Shown here piece after piece: positions 44,701 through 54,955 of a stretch of DNA of 64,000 bases. Origin of the DNA: Azorinus chamasolen. Its lineage: Eukaryota > Mollusca > Bivalvia > Cardiida > Solecurtidae. A program made the position numbers and the translations under genes. The stretch is from the NCBI GenBank assembly GCA_963576725.1, contig OY755252.1:57996816-58060815 (forward strand), read 5' to 3'. Below the pieces are notes generated by a model. The model saw nothing but the letters and a program-made list of their open reading frames with translations, had not been told where the DNA came from and did not search any database. Within the stretch, counting starts at the first letter, position 1. Each line of letters opens with the position of its first letter.

Positions 44701-47700
44701 TTAATGGATTAATATTCATTGCAAGAAGTTGTTGTGAAATAATCTCATCGCCGTCAAACCGTCCACTTATCGGTGTAATGCGTAGAGCTGGGTCATTAAA
44801 CGGTACATGTGCTATATTTTTATCTTTTGTTTTGCCGTTTGTAGAAGTTTAGACGTGACCTACATTTATTGCAATAATTTGACGCGGTCCGAGTACACGA
44901 CTATCACTAGGCGATTTCTTATAAAGCTTTTAGTTGAGTCTGAGATCGTTCTCAAGCTTTTGATTGGTCAGATTTGAGCCTTTGGCCAATCAAAAGCTTG
45001 AGAACTCAAATCTGACCAATCAAAAGCCTGAGAACGAAACTCAGAGTCAACTGAAAGCTTTATAAGCATGGACCCTGGCCGATTCGAGTAGGAGCAGTCA
45101 GGTCACAGTCAGTTCTGTTTGCTTAGGAACTACAGTAAGACCTCTCTATAACGGCCACTAAATTGTGTTAATTAGTTGGCATTTAGGATAGGTGGCTGCT
45201 TAAAGCAAGGTGAAAGTAAAACAGAACGTTCATATAGGAGCTTAAAGCTTAAGCTTAAAGCAAGGTGCAAGTAAAACAGAACGCTCCTATAGGAACGTTC
45301 TATTTTACTTTAACCTTGCTTTAAGCAGCCCCCCCCCCCTGCCTTGACACAAAATACTTAATGTAATCTAGTGGTCGTTATAGAGAGGTTTTACTGTAGA
45401 AAATATCTGATTTTACAAGTTCTACCACGGCCAAAGTTTTCAGTATTCACGTTTCTTGGTACAAAAATTAGCTTATTTATATTCCTGGTGCCCGTATTGA
45501 AAAATTGTTGTTACTAAATATACAACCCACGTTAAATAAAGTCATTATTGTTATTAGTTTGGTTTGGACATATACAGTTGAACTTCAGGGTGGGGATGGA
45601 ATAAGAGTGAGGTTGGGCGCCCATAAACCGGTTTAACCCCCAGTGACTTTTGTCACTGACCGTTCCAAGGCGGTATTTCCATCTTCCCCCTATTGTATGT
45701 TTGTTTTGTCTTTGTGCGTCTCTTGTTGTTTTTATAGTTATGTACATTTGCTGTGTCCTTGTGTTGCTGTTCGGGCGACTGTTTGTTCTGTATGTGGTGT
45801 TTCCTGCATGACTCATTTTTGTACTTTGATATCTAGAACTTCAAGAGACTGTACAAATTAGTTCGAGATAACTTGGTATAAAATGCAACGGAGTGCACCT
45901 CTCCGCCAAATAACAAAAAGAGGACACTTCTCCGCCAAATAACAAAAGGAGGGCACTTCTCCGCCAAATAACAAAAGGAGGGCGCTTCTCCGCCAAATAA
46001 CAAAAGGAGGGCGCTTCTCCGCCAAATAACAAAAGGAGGGCACTTCTCCGCCAAATAACAAAAGGAGGGCACTTCTCCGCCAAATAACAAAAGGAGGGCG
46101 CTTCTCCGCCAAATAACAAAAGGAGGGCACTTCTCCTCCAAATAACAAAAGGAGGGCGCTTCTCCGCCAAATAACAAAAGGAGGGCACTTCTCCGCCAAA
46201 TAACAAAAGGAGGGCGCTTCTCCGCCAAATAACAAAAGGAGGGCACTTCTCCGCCAAATAACAAAAGGAGGGCGCTTCTCCGCCAAATAACAAAAGGAGG
46301 GCACTTCTCCGCCAAATAACAAAAGGAGGGCACTTCTCCGCCAAATAACAAAAGGAGGGCACTTCTCCGCCAAATAACAAAAGGAGGGCGCTTCTCCGGA
46401 GGGGCACTTCTCTGTGAGTCGATTTCTAATCTGAACAATTTCTCAAGTCCACAGCTTAATGCACGTCTAAATAAATGCTGAAAGCTCCTATAGCAGCTTT
46501 CAGCGTTATTTTCGACCTCAATTAAGCCGTCAGATGTGTTTCTAGATAGATGCACATCGAAAAATTTAAGAACAATTCGGTATTGTAAAATTTGTAAGGA
46601 CCGACTTCTTACTTCGAGTTATCACGAATCGAATTTAGAATTATCTGATTTCAGATATCGAAGTTAAGCTTAACACGAGAATCAGTATAGAAAGTTTAGA
46701 AACGTCATCTATTGTATACACAGACCGGTGTGGACATGATAAAAATAGGTGCATAAGTATGAAACGACTGTGGTACTGAAAGTCAGAATCTAAGTAAGAT
46801 ACGTGTAAGTGTGGACATTATTGGAAAATTGGTGAAGTAACATGGGTTTATTTTAAAGTTTACATTATAGAAACGACTAAAGTTTTGGACCAATCTAAAC
46901 GGCATATCTATGCATGTGCGCGTATGCATACGAACAGGAACTAAACTTATACCCCTTCCCAATAATCCTCTAAACAGATCAGAGGTCCAGATAAGATGCA
47001 TATTTATTTTTAAAAAAAGCAAGCATAACTCCTTTATTTCTCCACCAAACCCTATACTGTTACCACTCTTTAGAATCGTATCGAAGAGACGATTCTAAAG
47101 AGTGGTTACAATATAGGCTTTGGTGGAGAATTGACGATTCTAGTATTTGGGTAGGCACTCTTATCTGTAGCCCTGACAGACACATTTGTGTTTATAATGG
47201 AATCTTTACAAATACAGTGGTCCTGATAAGATTGGTAAGCTAAAACATTTTCAAGAAGAACTCCTTTATTTCCCCCACCAAACCCTATGTTGTGTGCACT
47301 CTTTAGACTCGTCCCGAAGAGAGGATTCTAAAGAGTGGTCACAGTATAGGGTTTGGTGGACAAATGGCGAGGTTAGTATCTGAGAACACTCAGTGATTTG
47401 TTGATATGTACTGTAGATACATGCGAAAACCAGTAGTATAAAACTTTAGCCTGCTATGGGCGGATGAGTGAATACCTATGCAAACAGTTTGGAACCAGAT
47501 GAGACGCCGAGTAACTCGTCGTCCCATCAGGATCCAGACTGGTTGACACCCTTATTGCATTTTGGTAGACAAATTGATTTTAGCTTAAATTTTGAAAATA
47601 TAGTAGGTGAAAAATTTCTGTAAAAATAATTTGCTCAGCAGGCTAAAGGTTAAGTGCAATCACGCCTACTGTCTAACATCAATTTCAGAAATATATTACA

Positions 47701-50700
47701 GTAGAGTTGAAAATAACCCAAAACAAAAAAAAAATATTTAGAAACTAACCTAACATCTTCACTGTCTTAGCCCATTGCCTGTTAAGTACGACCTTAATTT
47801 GCAAGCAGCCTAGATCTAGATCAGACGCCGAGTGACTCGGCGGTTCACCAGGATCCAAGCTGTCTGATACTCGGTCAATCATTTCTCATAAACTCGTTAG
47901 ACTTGGAAACAGTCACAACATGTACAGTGAACCCTCATTACAACGGAGGTGCTTGTTTCAAGACATTGTGCTGGTACAATGTATAACGAGGTTGCCGTTA
48001 TAACGAGTTTAAATATGAAAGGAACCATTTGGCCCATTTTAAACTAGTACCAACAGGTGATCGCTTAATGCAGAACACAAGAATTGCAAAAAGCTCTCTA
48101 TAAGGGAGCTTTTTGTATTTCTTGTTTTCTGCATTAAGCAATCACATATGCTATTAACGGTAATTTTGTTTCAAAACATATTGCCGGTAAAACGAGGGTG
48201 CCATTGTAACGAATGCCGGTATAACGAGGGTTCACATGTTTACACTGACACTAACGACAGCGAGGGAAATCAGAGCCCAGGCAGTATTGGCTGAGGCTCG
48301 GACAGGTTTGTGATGAGAAAGCAATAAATGAAAACACTTGCCTGTGTGGGTTCCATGCTCGCACGTGCACTGTCCTATAACACAGCTCTCGGACCATCCG
48401 TCTCCGGTGCAGTGCTCATACTGACAATCAGAGGCTTGCTTACAGGGCTCTCCACACACGAAAGCTGGGGATAGCAGAGGCATTTGTAAGACTAATAAAT
48501 TAACCATTTACATCCTACAATAAATAATTAAACTAATCCTTTCCCCAACAACATGTCTTTCTAGCCTTTGCAAACAGAGTAGACCCATATCAGACGGCTC
48601 CTATGGTTCTACAGTTTCTGCCATTGTATTTTTTTTCTGTGTCCATGTTCTATTATAACAGATAGTCTGATTGATATTCATTATATCATTATTTCTTACA
48701 TGCATATTCATGGAGTAAGTAGTTGATATACAGTGCTCCCTCCCTACAACGGCCCTCTCAATAACGATTCCCTCCTTTCAACAACGCATGTCACTATGTC
48801 CGAAAAAACAAGGCTCCAGACACAACTTTTTTCCATCGTATTTTCGTTATGCCTCCATCAAACCCTATGTTGTGACCACTCTTTAGAATCGTCACTTTGT
48901 GACGATTCTAAAGAGTGGTCACAACATAGGGTTTGAATGAGGCATAACGGTTTTAGCTCTCGAAATACACCTTATCTGAGTATCTGCAAACAAGCTAATT
49001 ATTTCCCTCCCTATAACAACTCCTTCTGAACAACACGTACAATCTTCGTATTCCAAAGGGCGTCGTTTTACAACGTCACACGAACACATGACATTTTTGC
49101 TGTGTCAGATTCTGTAGAATCTGATCTATATGATCTTATAAGCAAACAATACAGACCCTGAGAAGTGACCGCTGCATATGAGTGGCAACCGTCCAGTATT
49201 TTCACCATTTGCACGAGGTACAGAAGATATACACCCAAGGAAAATCACATAGTTATAGATAAGCAAACTAGGTCTGGCAGTTACGTCAAAACAATAACAA
49301 AACTAAAAATAGACAGGGTTTCCTCAATACATGTATATGATTTGAATGGGATAATTAATAAATAAGACAAACATTACACTATAGGATATTCGAAACCGTG
49401 GTCTAAAGGATGCTTATGCGGCTTTGCATGCGCGCTACCCGAGTTCGAAACTCATCGGCGTTTATACTTGTATTTATTTGTTGTTTTGTTTAAATACTTT
49501 CGTCAGTATATTTTTTCTATATGATCTATTGTCGTTATATCTTTTTTCCTGTTTTTGTTAAATCCTGCTTGGTCTTTATTTTCTGTTTTTGATATATGTG
49601 TTGTTGCGGGAAAAAAAGACAAAAAGAAAAGAAAAGATTTGACTTATGTGGGTTTCGAACCAGGTACATTTTGATTCGGAGGAGAGCGCCTTTATCCACT
49701 CGACTACGGACTCCACAAGTATGCCATCATAATCAAATAGTCACATTCATCTCTTATAAGAAATAATATGTCATATGACTATCCAAGTAAACCAATTATG
49801 ACGTAACTGTCAGGAATTCCCTGTCGTACTATACATGTACCACGTCCACAATACAGATCTGTTATCTCCCTTTGTTAACTTTGGTTAATCCCATACATTA
49901 ACCCATTTGCGCCCAGCGGATTCTTCCATGTTTATATATTGGATTAGTCCATTTTTTTTTATCTAAGGGGTGCCTGGCCTAAATTTTCAATTTCGTTTTG
50001 TGTTATGTTGAAATTACTATCAGCAAACAGTGCAGACTGATCAGACGACGCACTATGCGGCGTCTGATCAGAGTCTACACTGCTTGCCTACGTCCCATAT
50101 ATGGGATCGTAGAGGGGGGATGGGTTAAACCATGGTTAAGATAGCAATGCGCAATTGGGAGCGCTCTATACCAATGTATGAACAATATATCTAAGTAGCA
50201 CTTCCAAATATTCTTTAATAAGCTGGCGGCACACCAGCCGCTCATATCAGAACGAGTCCCTAAGAAGGATCGACCCTTCGACTTCCCGGGCCTGAACCGG
50301 GTGCCTTATTTACTAGACTAAAAGATCGAAGTAGGAACTGTCTGATCAAGGACTGCTCTATTTATAGATATGAGTCTGCGATTTCTGTCATGACGAAAAC
50401 TCCTCATATCATCATTAAACTAATCACATTGTTTTTATTTCTTACATTACTATTTAACAAGTAAAGAGTTTAAAGATGACGTCATATTTGGCTAATATTT
50501 TAGAAAGCTGAATCGTCAAAGTAAAATAGTCAATCAATATGAAGTTAATCCCCACTAAACCGGAATTTTAGTAAAGGACGATTTAGGTCCTTTAGGCAGA
50601 TGGCTGTTTAATGCAGGCTGGGAGTTTTCTGATTGATTTTCAACCTGCATTAAGCTGCCGAGTTACTCGATCTCTTATAAGTATTCAATGAGACGCCGAG

Positions 50701-51884
50701 TTACCCGGCGTTACTCGGCGTCACATAAGAATTCATTGAGAATCCGAGTTACTCGGTGTCACATAAGGATTCATTGAGCAGCCGAGTTACTCGGCGTCAC
50801 ACAAGGATGCATTGAGAAGCCGAGTTACTCGCCGTCACATAAGGATTCATTGAGAAGCCGAGTTACTCGCCGTCACATAAGGATTCATTGAGAGGCCGAG
50901 TTACACGCCGTCACATGAGGATTCATTGAGAAGCCGAGTTACTCGCCGTCACATAAGGATTCATTGAGAAGCCGAGTTACTCGCCGTCACATAAAGATTC
51001 ATTGAGAAGCCGAGTTACTCGCCGTCACATGAGGATCCAAACTGTGTGTCACTAAGACTGTTTCTAAACCCTTTCCTTGCTCGGTCTTTATTCCAAACTT
51101 TAATACTTACTGAAGAGCCATGGCAAAATTGTTATAATGAAATATGGAAGGTGGTATAGTGTATCGATTTTAGAAAGTAAAGAAACCCATTCCTCCATAT
51201 GCTATTTTAGACCCAAACTCTTTGAATAAATCTACCGAAAAGGAGCATTTACTAGAGGAAAGGAAAAGTTTAGATTTGGGTAGTTTTGAAACCAATGTGA
51301 TAAATAGAGCATTTGCTCCTATAGGAGCAAATGCTCTTTTTATCACAATGGTTTCATGAAGTGATTTTTACAGTCGTAGAAAGGAGTATTATTGGAGGAA
51401 AGGGTTAAACTCCAATAGCTAACAGAGTAGACCCAGATCAGACGGCTCCTGTATTACTTTGTTTGCAAATGCGTGTAACGGTATTCATATGAAGGAAACA
51501 AATATGGAGAAAAACATATATTCAAAATAATGTAGAAGACGACGATAGTTGCAGACGGTAAAATTTTGGAAGCGAAATTGTTAACCCTTTCCCTCATAGT
51601 GACGACTTTTGACGACTCTGTAAAAGTCACTTTGTGAAACCATTGTGATAAATAGAGCATTTGCTCCTATATATAGGAGCAAATGCTCTATTTATCACAA
51701 TGGTTTCAAACTACAAAATTCTAAATGTTTCCTTTTCTCTAGTTAATTCTCCTTTTCGGTAGATTTATACATAGAGGTTGTATCTAAAAATAGTCTATGA
51801 GGTAAAGGTTTTAACCGCAGTCACAGGACGACAGAAGTCAGACTTACCAATGCACAGGGCGGCGAATACAATTACGATCTTCAT
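41432..51884 (-). CDS. Gene B: paralogue of gene A, cvSI-like 12-cysteine secreted protein (three exons)
   Basis: Exons on the minus strand: 51884-51848, 48464-48342 and 41574-41432 (TAA), joined in phase 1 exactly as in gene A, giving 100 residues. Residues 1-17 (MKIVIVFAALCIAFVCG) form a signal peptide. The mature part has 12 Cys: EPCKQASDCQYEHCTGDGW and GQCTCEHGTHTG in module 1, DCKSGTDCTGMHC and DSKCRCTFHRPGGK in module 2. Compared with gene A, module 2 carries a 12-residue insertion between the third and fourth Cys and a basic tail. The first intron uses GTAAGT/CCCCAG. The second has a GC donor (ACAG|GCAAGT) with a CTGCAG acceptor, a GC-AG intron of 6.8 kb. If the GC donor fails, the frame reads on 35 codons with a hydrophobic end. 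The likely role is the same as gene A; inhibition is inferred, not shown. Confidence 0.8.
41661..41726. repeat. (AAT)n microsatellite
   Basis: About 20 AAT units with one GAATAAT interruption, in intron 2 of gene B, 87 bp from the acceptor. Confidence 0.95.
41938..42405. mobile_element. P2 MITE with its right end duplicated (92-bp period)
   Basis: CGGCTGAACGTCGATATCTC starts the element. The terminal block CGAATTATCCGACTTCGAGA...TACATGAAAGTTGAGTATAG occurs at 42189 and 42281, before a last GTTCAACTGTA. Confidence 0.7.
42443..42590. mobile_element. Inverted-repeat element with ATTGGTCAGATTTGAG boxes
   Basis: GTCCATGCTTTTGATTGG and GATTGGTCAGATTTGAGCC are mirrored by GGCTCAAATCTGACCAATC and ATAAGCATGGA. 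Both strands therefore carry CCAAT boxes. Confidence 0.7.
42673..42783. mobile_element. P4 MITE
   Basis: TATTTCTCCACAAACCCTAT...GAATCGTC and mirror with TTTC at the loop. Confidence 0.75.
42853..42867. repeat. Homopolymer, 15 G
   Basis: Uninterrupted G run. Confidence 0.85.
43141..43353. mobile_element. T1 MITE, diverged
   Basis: TTAACCCATTCCCTTCTACT to AGGAGGGAATGAGTTAA. Confidence 0.8.
43498..43602. repeat. Isolated T-type palindrome followed by 22 C
   Basis: GCAAACAGTGTAGACCCTGA...CTCCTTCAGGAG...GCACTGTTTGC (43498-43566), then TTAACCC and a 22-C run at 43581-43602 leading into ACACAC. Confidence 0.75.
43603..44934. other. Gene-free stretch in intron 2 of gene B
   Basis: No exon of the cvSI type or any other was recognised. 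A P7-type fragment (GGTCTTGGAGACAGATGACA) lies near 44050 and a T2 fragment near 44640. Confidence 0.45.
44935..45066. mobile_element. Inverted-repeat element with ATTGG boxes
   Basis: AAGCTTTTAGTTGAGTCTGA and TTGATTGGTCAGATTTGAGC with their mirrors; a second partial arm gives three ATTGG/CCAAT blocks. Confidence 0.7.
45131..45398. mobile_element. P1 MITE with partly duplicated left arm and C-run
   Basis: TACAGTAAGACCTCTCTATA to TATAGAGAGGTTTTACTGTA. GCTTAAAGCAAGGTG occurs twice and nine C replace part of the right arm. Confidence 0.8.
45587..45827 (+). mobile_element. PLE 3' tail fragment, 241 bp
   Basis: Matches the last 240 bp of the PLE tail (GGGTGGGGATGGAATAAG to TTTGTACTTT), inserted in the P2 terminus. 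ACTT flanks both sides and may be the target duplication. Confidence 0.8.
45894..46411. repeat. 29-bp minisatellite, about 17.5 units
   Basis: The unit is GCACTTCTCCGCCAAATAAC plus AAAAGGAGG, with C/G variation at one site (GGGCAC versus GGGCGC). The minus strand is open in all three frames because 29 is not a multiple of 3; the overlapping 240-, 188- and 171-codon ORFs are therefore repeat artefacts. Confidence 0.92.
47033..47145. mobile_element. P4 MITE
   Basis: TTTCTCCACCAAACCCTATA and mirror around AGAATCGTATCGAAGAGACG. Confidence 0.8.
47275..47365. mobile_element. P4 MITE
   Basis: CCACCAAACCCTATGTTGTG and mirror ending in GGGTTTGGTGG. Confidence 0.75.
47443..47653. mobile_element. T7 MITE (TTTAGCCTGCT ends)
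   Basis: CTTTAGCCTGCTATG to AGCAGGCTAAAGGTTAA. The centre is of T3 type (GACGCCGAGTAACTCGTCGT) although the ends differ. Confidence 0.65.
47932..48238. mobile_element. P5 MITE
   Basis: TACAGTGAACCCTCATTACA to TATAACGAGGGTTCACATG, with the stem AAAGCTCTCTATAAGGGAGC. Ends 104 bp from exon 2 of gene B. Confidence 0.8.
48729..49072. mobile_element. P3 MITE, right end truncated
   Basis: TACAGTGCTCCCTCCCTACA through the ACTCTTTAGAATCGTCAC hairpin to GGGCGTCGTTTTACAACG. The last GGGAGCACTGTA is missing. Confidence 0.8.
49396..49460 (+). other. tRNA-like sequence
   Basis: TGGTCTAAAGGATGC (A-box-like) and GAGTTCGAAACTC (B-box-like, close to consensus) are 45 bp apart. Acceptor arms do not pair, so it is probably a relic or SINE head. 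Confidence 0.3.
49645..49715 (-). other. tRNA-like sequence
   Basis: The minus strand reads GTAGTCGAGTGGATAAAGGC and, 30 bp later, GGTTCGAAACC. The head resembles a eukaryotic tRNA gene, but arm pairing is incomplete. It faces the similar sequence at 49396. Confidence 0.35.
49898..50128. mobile_element. T5 MITE, 231 bp
   Basis: TTAACCCATTTGCGCCCAGC to GGGGGGATGGGTTAA. Contains CCATATATGG and a central GATCAGACGACG...GGCGTCTGATC. Confidence 0.85.
50262..50335 (-). other. tRNA-like sequence
   Basis: The minus strand reads TTTAGTCTAGTAAATAAGGC, a perfect five-base stem CCCGG/CCGGG around a 7-base loop (anticodon-arm-like), then GGGTCGATCC. The D and T arms are imperfect. Decayed tRNA or SINE. 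Confidence 0.35.
50681..51037. repeat. 38-bp tandem repeat derived from the T3 palindrome
   Basis: The units CATTGAGAAGCCGAGTTACT + CGCCGTCACATAAGGATT number about nine. The first keeps the fuller T3 centre (GACGCCGAGTTACCCGGCGT). No spacers or cas genes, so not CRISPR. Confidence 0.85.
51069..51500. mobile_element. T6 MITE interrupted by a T1 MITE
   Basis: T6 left part (ACCCTTTCCTTGCTCGG to TTTTAGAAAGTAAAGAAA), then T1 at 51184-51409, then T6 centre (AACAGAGTAGACCCAGATCA) and right part. Confidence 0.65.
51184..51409. mobile_element. T1 MITE nested in T6
   Basis: CCCATTCCTCCATATGC to GGAGGAAAGGGTTAA, full GCATTTGCTCCTATAGGAGC centre. Confidence 0.8.
51581..51814. mobile_element. T1 MITE with expanded loop, beside gene B exon 1
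   Basis: TTAACCCTTTCCCTCATAGT to GTAAAGGTTTTAA. Centre TGCTCCTATATATAGGAGCA. Ends 34 bp from the exon 1 boundary. Confidence 0.85.
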
Positions 51885-51959
51885 TGTCGAACCTTTGGGT
51901 GAATCTTAGTGTTAATCCGTGGAATTGTCAGTCCTGTGTGCTCTGTTCTGATGATAAGA

Positions 51960-51966
51960 CTATATA
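51960..51966 (-). promoter_or_regulatory. TATA box of gene B
   Basis: TATATAG on the minus strand, 75 nt upstream of the ATG at 51884, a fitting distance for a TATA element with a short 5' UTR. Confidence 0.55.
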
Positions 51967-52490
51967 AGAGTGTAACCTTTTATCTGGTAAATATTCTAGC
52001 ATAGTGAGTATTTATTAGTTTAATTTGTATATTTGTATATAAATACAGGATTTTTGGCCATGACAGAAAACTGTAGAGTCAGATCTATATAATTCCATAA
52101 GCAAACAGAGAAGACCCTGCTCAGACAGTTCCTGCAGGAGCAGTATTATATGTATCTACTTTGAATGCACGGGCGTCAAACGGCACCTCTATCAGGTTAA
52201 AGGTCAAATACATATATGGAATCACATGGAATCTAATCCAACTGGCGCGATAACAGACTGACTCCACCCCTTCGGATACTTGTGGTATCATACGATTGGA
52301 CAATTGTTCTTTGGATAGTCTTAATTTGCATATTAACTATCTGTGTCTTGCCACTAGAATCAAGGACCGCAATGGAAATAAGGAAAATATTTTCCTTTTT
52401 TGTGTTATCCTTGGTGCGCATTACATGGCTTTTTATAGGTTGTCTTAATTGTGTTTTGCCTTGTTTTGTACACTTTTTACCGAAAAAATC

Positions 52491-52706
52491 TACAGTAAAA
52501 CCTCTCTATAACTACCACTCTCTATAACATTAAATAAAGTATTTTGTGTTAAAGCCAGGTGGTTGCTGAAAGCAAGGTGAAAGTAAAAACAGAACGCTCC
52601 TATAGGAACGGTCTGTTTTACTTTCACCTTGCTTTAAACAGCCACCTGCCCTAAGTACCACATAATTAACACAAATTAGTGGCCGTTATATATAGTTTTT
52701 ACTGTA
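52491..52706. mobile_element. P1 MITE
   Basis: TACAGTAAAACCTCTCTATA to ATATATAGTTTTTACTGTA. GAACGCTCCTATAGGAACGG centre. Confidence 0.85.
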
Positions 52707-52862
52707 TCTATCTATCTAACGGAAAGTTTGAGGCGGACAATGGTGTAATTCACGTGTGATATACAGGGAGCACTGGTTATAACGACATTCGATATAACGG
52801 AATATTCATTAAACTGACACGGACTTTAGAAAAATATAGTAAAACCCCTCTAAATCAAAAAT

Positions 52863-53041
52863 TGCAGGAGCTTTCTCATCAGGGTCTGCACTATTTACAA
52901 GTTGGTTGTGCAACCAGTGCAATCCACAGCAGCGATTGCACAGCACAATAGTTGTACACAGTGAAGATATATGTAATTATACAACAGGGCATGGGTAAAG
53001 AAGGAGAAATGTATTTTAAAATTCAGCACGTGAAGGGTTAA
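52863..53041. mobile_element. TA MITE, right half
   Basis: GCAGGAGCTTTCTCATCAGG, GCACTATTTACAAGTTGGTT and the end CACGTGAAGGGTTAA. Confidence 0.7.
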
Positions 53042-53699
53042 TCGTTGTTGTCTGATTTAACAACCCTGAATTATGAGAGTGGAATAGCCCATCGGTGTTT
53101 AAAATATAGAATCTACTCCGTATCAGTCGTAACTGCTCGGCGGTGTTCCGATTGGTTACCCGACGTGTTCCGGTTCTTTCCGTAGGTGTTCGCCGCAATA
53201 ACCCATAAACATTTTGTAATAACGAGCGGTGTTGTAAACGTTTACAATGTCACAAATGCATTGTTGCGATAGAAGCTGTTTGGGAAAATCTTATTCATAT
53301 ATTGCTTAAACAGTATTATTGGCTGCAGCTAAGCCACAGCCACTCTTATACATGAATTACTGTGAGACTCGGATGTCTAGATTTACACACAAAAACAAAT
53401 CAATTGCAATATTTTTCATTGTGCTCACTTATGTTCAGTAAATGTCCAGTGCAATGTGTTATAAATCTCCCTTTGTTTAAGTGTGTGATAGAAGAAAAAA
53501 ACTGAAAGGATATATTTCTCCAATGGGTGCACCTTTATATATTTAAGCACATATCTAGTCTTCTGACATGAATGTTGTTTTGTTTAGCGTCCTTACAAAG
53601 TGTGACAAAATTGAAAAGGCTTTTGGAACATTGGAGCACATTGAATGATCAACAGGTTTGTTGCATCTTGCTGTTTTGTTGAAATGCCATTTTAACATC

Positions 53700-54133
53700 T
53701 ACAGTGCTCCCTCCCTACAACGGCCCTCTCAATAACGATTGCCTCCTTACAAGAACGCATGTCACTGTTACAGTGCTCCCTCCCTACAACGGCCCTCTCA
53801 ATAACGATTGCCTCCTTACAACAACGCATGTCACGGTTTCCGAAACAACAAGGCTCCAGAAACAATTTTTTTCCATCGTATATTCTTTATGCCTCCATCA
53901 AACCCTATGTTGTAACCACTCTTTAGAATCGTCACATTGTGACGATTCTAAAGAGTGGTCACAACATAGCGTTAATTGAGGCATAACAGTTTTAGTTCTA
54001 GACATACACCTTATCTGGGGATCTGCAAACAAGCTAATTATGTTTGATGTTCCCTCCCTATAACAACTCCCTCGTAACAACACATACAATCTTCGTATCT
54101 CAAAGAGTGTCGTTGAAGAGAGGGAGCACTGTA
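53700..54133. mobile_element. P3 MITE with its first 69 bp duplicated
   Basis: TACAGTGCTCCCTCCCTACA at 53700 and again at 53769. The rest matches other P3 copies, ending AGAGAGGGAGCACTGTA. Confidence 0.85.
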
Positions 54134-54489
54134 GTTTAAATGATTGTATGAAATATCAATTAGTGTAAGGACATATGACAGTACTGATTTTACATGTCAT
54201 AATTTCGGAATGTATTTATCAATATACCCGTTCGAACCGCTTTGCATGAACTACGTATTTCTGGTTTTCAAAATATTCACCTTTGTCTTGTTTAAGTGTT
54301 TCAAATATTCGTTTTTAGTATAATCATATCTTATTAAAGCATTATTCTCTTTCTGCTAATATTTTCATTTGATTATTTTTTCTCATGTATTTGTAAATTA
54401 CAAGTAGAAAACCATTGCTGTCTATTTTCTTCTATCCTGCTTAAACATATTTTACGCAGTCATTATGGGCTTGTACACTCAGATCTATA
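54134..54489. other. Gene-free stretch
   Basis: AT-rich, no recognisable feature. Confidence 0.45.
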
Positions 54490-54781
54490 TAAGTTGAACT
54501 TCGACATCTCGAACTCGGATATCTGGAACTTTGGGAAAACTCGAAGTAAAAGTACGATCCTTCCAAAAGTGTACATGTATCACTGTATATACATGTATCT
54601 AGAAACATATGTGACAGCTTAGTGCAGGTCCAAAGTGGAGCCTTTTAGCATTACTTTAGACCTGCATTCAGCTGTGAACTTGAGAGGTTGCTCAAATTAA
54701 AAATCGGATAACTCGAACCTCTGTTATCTCGAAAAAATTAGTTTAGTCCATTGAAGTTCAAGATATCGAAGTGCAACTGTA
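54490..54781. mobile_element. P2 MITE
   Basis: AAGTTGAACTTCGACATCTC to GATATCGAAGTGCAACTGTA, with the AGTGCAGGTCCAAAGT stem. Confidence 0.78.
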
Positions 54782-54800
54782 ATTTTATCAGCAACCTGGG

Positions 54801-54955
54801 CATATGACAGATGTCAAGAGTTGTCATTCGAGATAGACCTTTCTCAAACGAGTCAAACCAAATTATTAAACGAGTCTTTGGCGAGCTTAATAACTTTTTT
54901 TCTGGACGAGTTTAAGAAAGGTTAATCTCAATTGACAACGCGTGTCAGATGTTTT
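54801..54955. mobile_element. Inverted-repeat element
   Basis: ATGACAGATGTCAAGAGTTGTCA, TCGAGATAGACCTTTCTCAA is mirrored by AAGAAAGGTTAATCTCAATT and GACAACGCGTGTCAGAT; inner AAACGAGTC arms repeat. Confidence 0.65.

Larger units (their letters stand above)
45573..46672. mobile_element. P2 MITE carrying a PLE-tail insertion and a minisatellite
   Basis: The left end TACAGTTGAACTTC (45573) is split from GATATCTAGAACTTCAAGAG (45828) by a PLE tail. P2 sequence resumes after the 29-bp array at GTCGATTTCTAATCTGAACA and runs to GATATCGAAGTTAAG near 46670. Confidence 0.7.

Noticed and set aside
45833..46555. 240-, 188- and 171-codon minus-strand ORFs
   Set aside because: All three frames of a 29-bp repeat are open; the ORFs are products of the minisatellite and have no domain.
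50681..51037. CRISPR-like array
   Set aside because: 38-bp units are contiguous with no unique spacers, and the context is eukaryotic.
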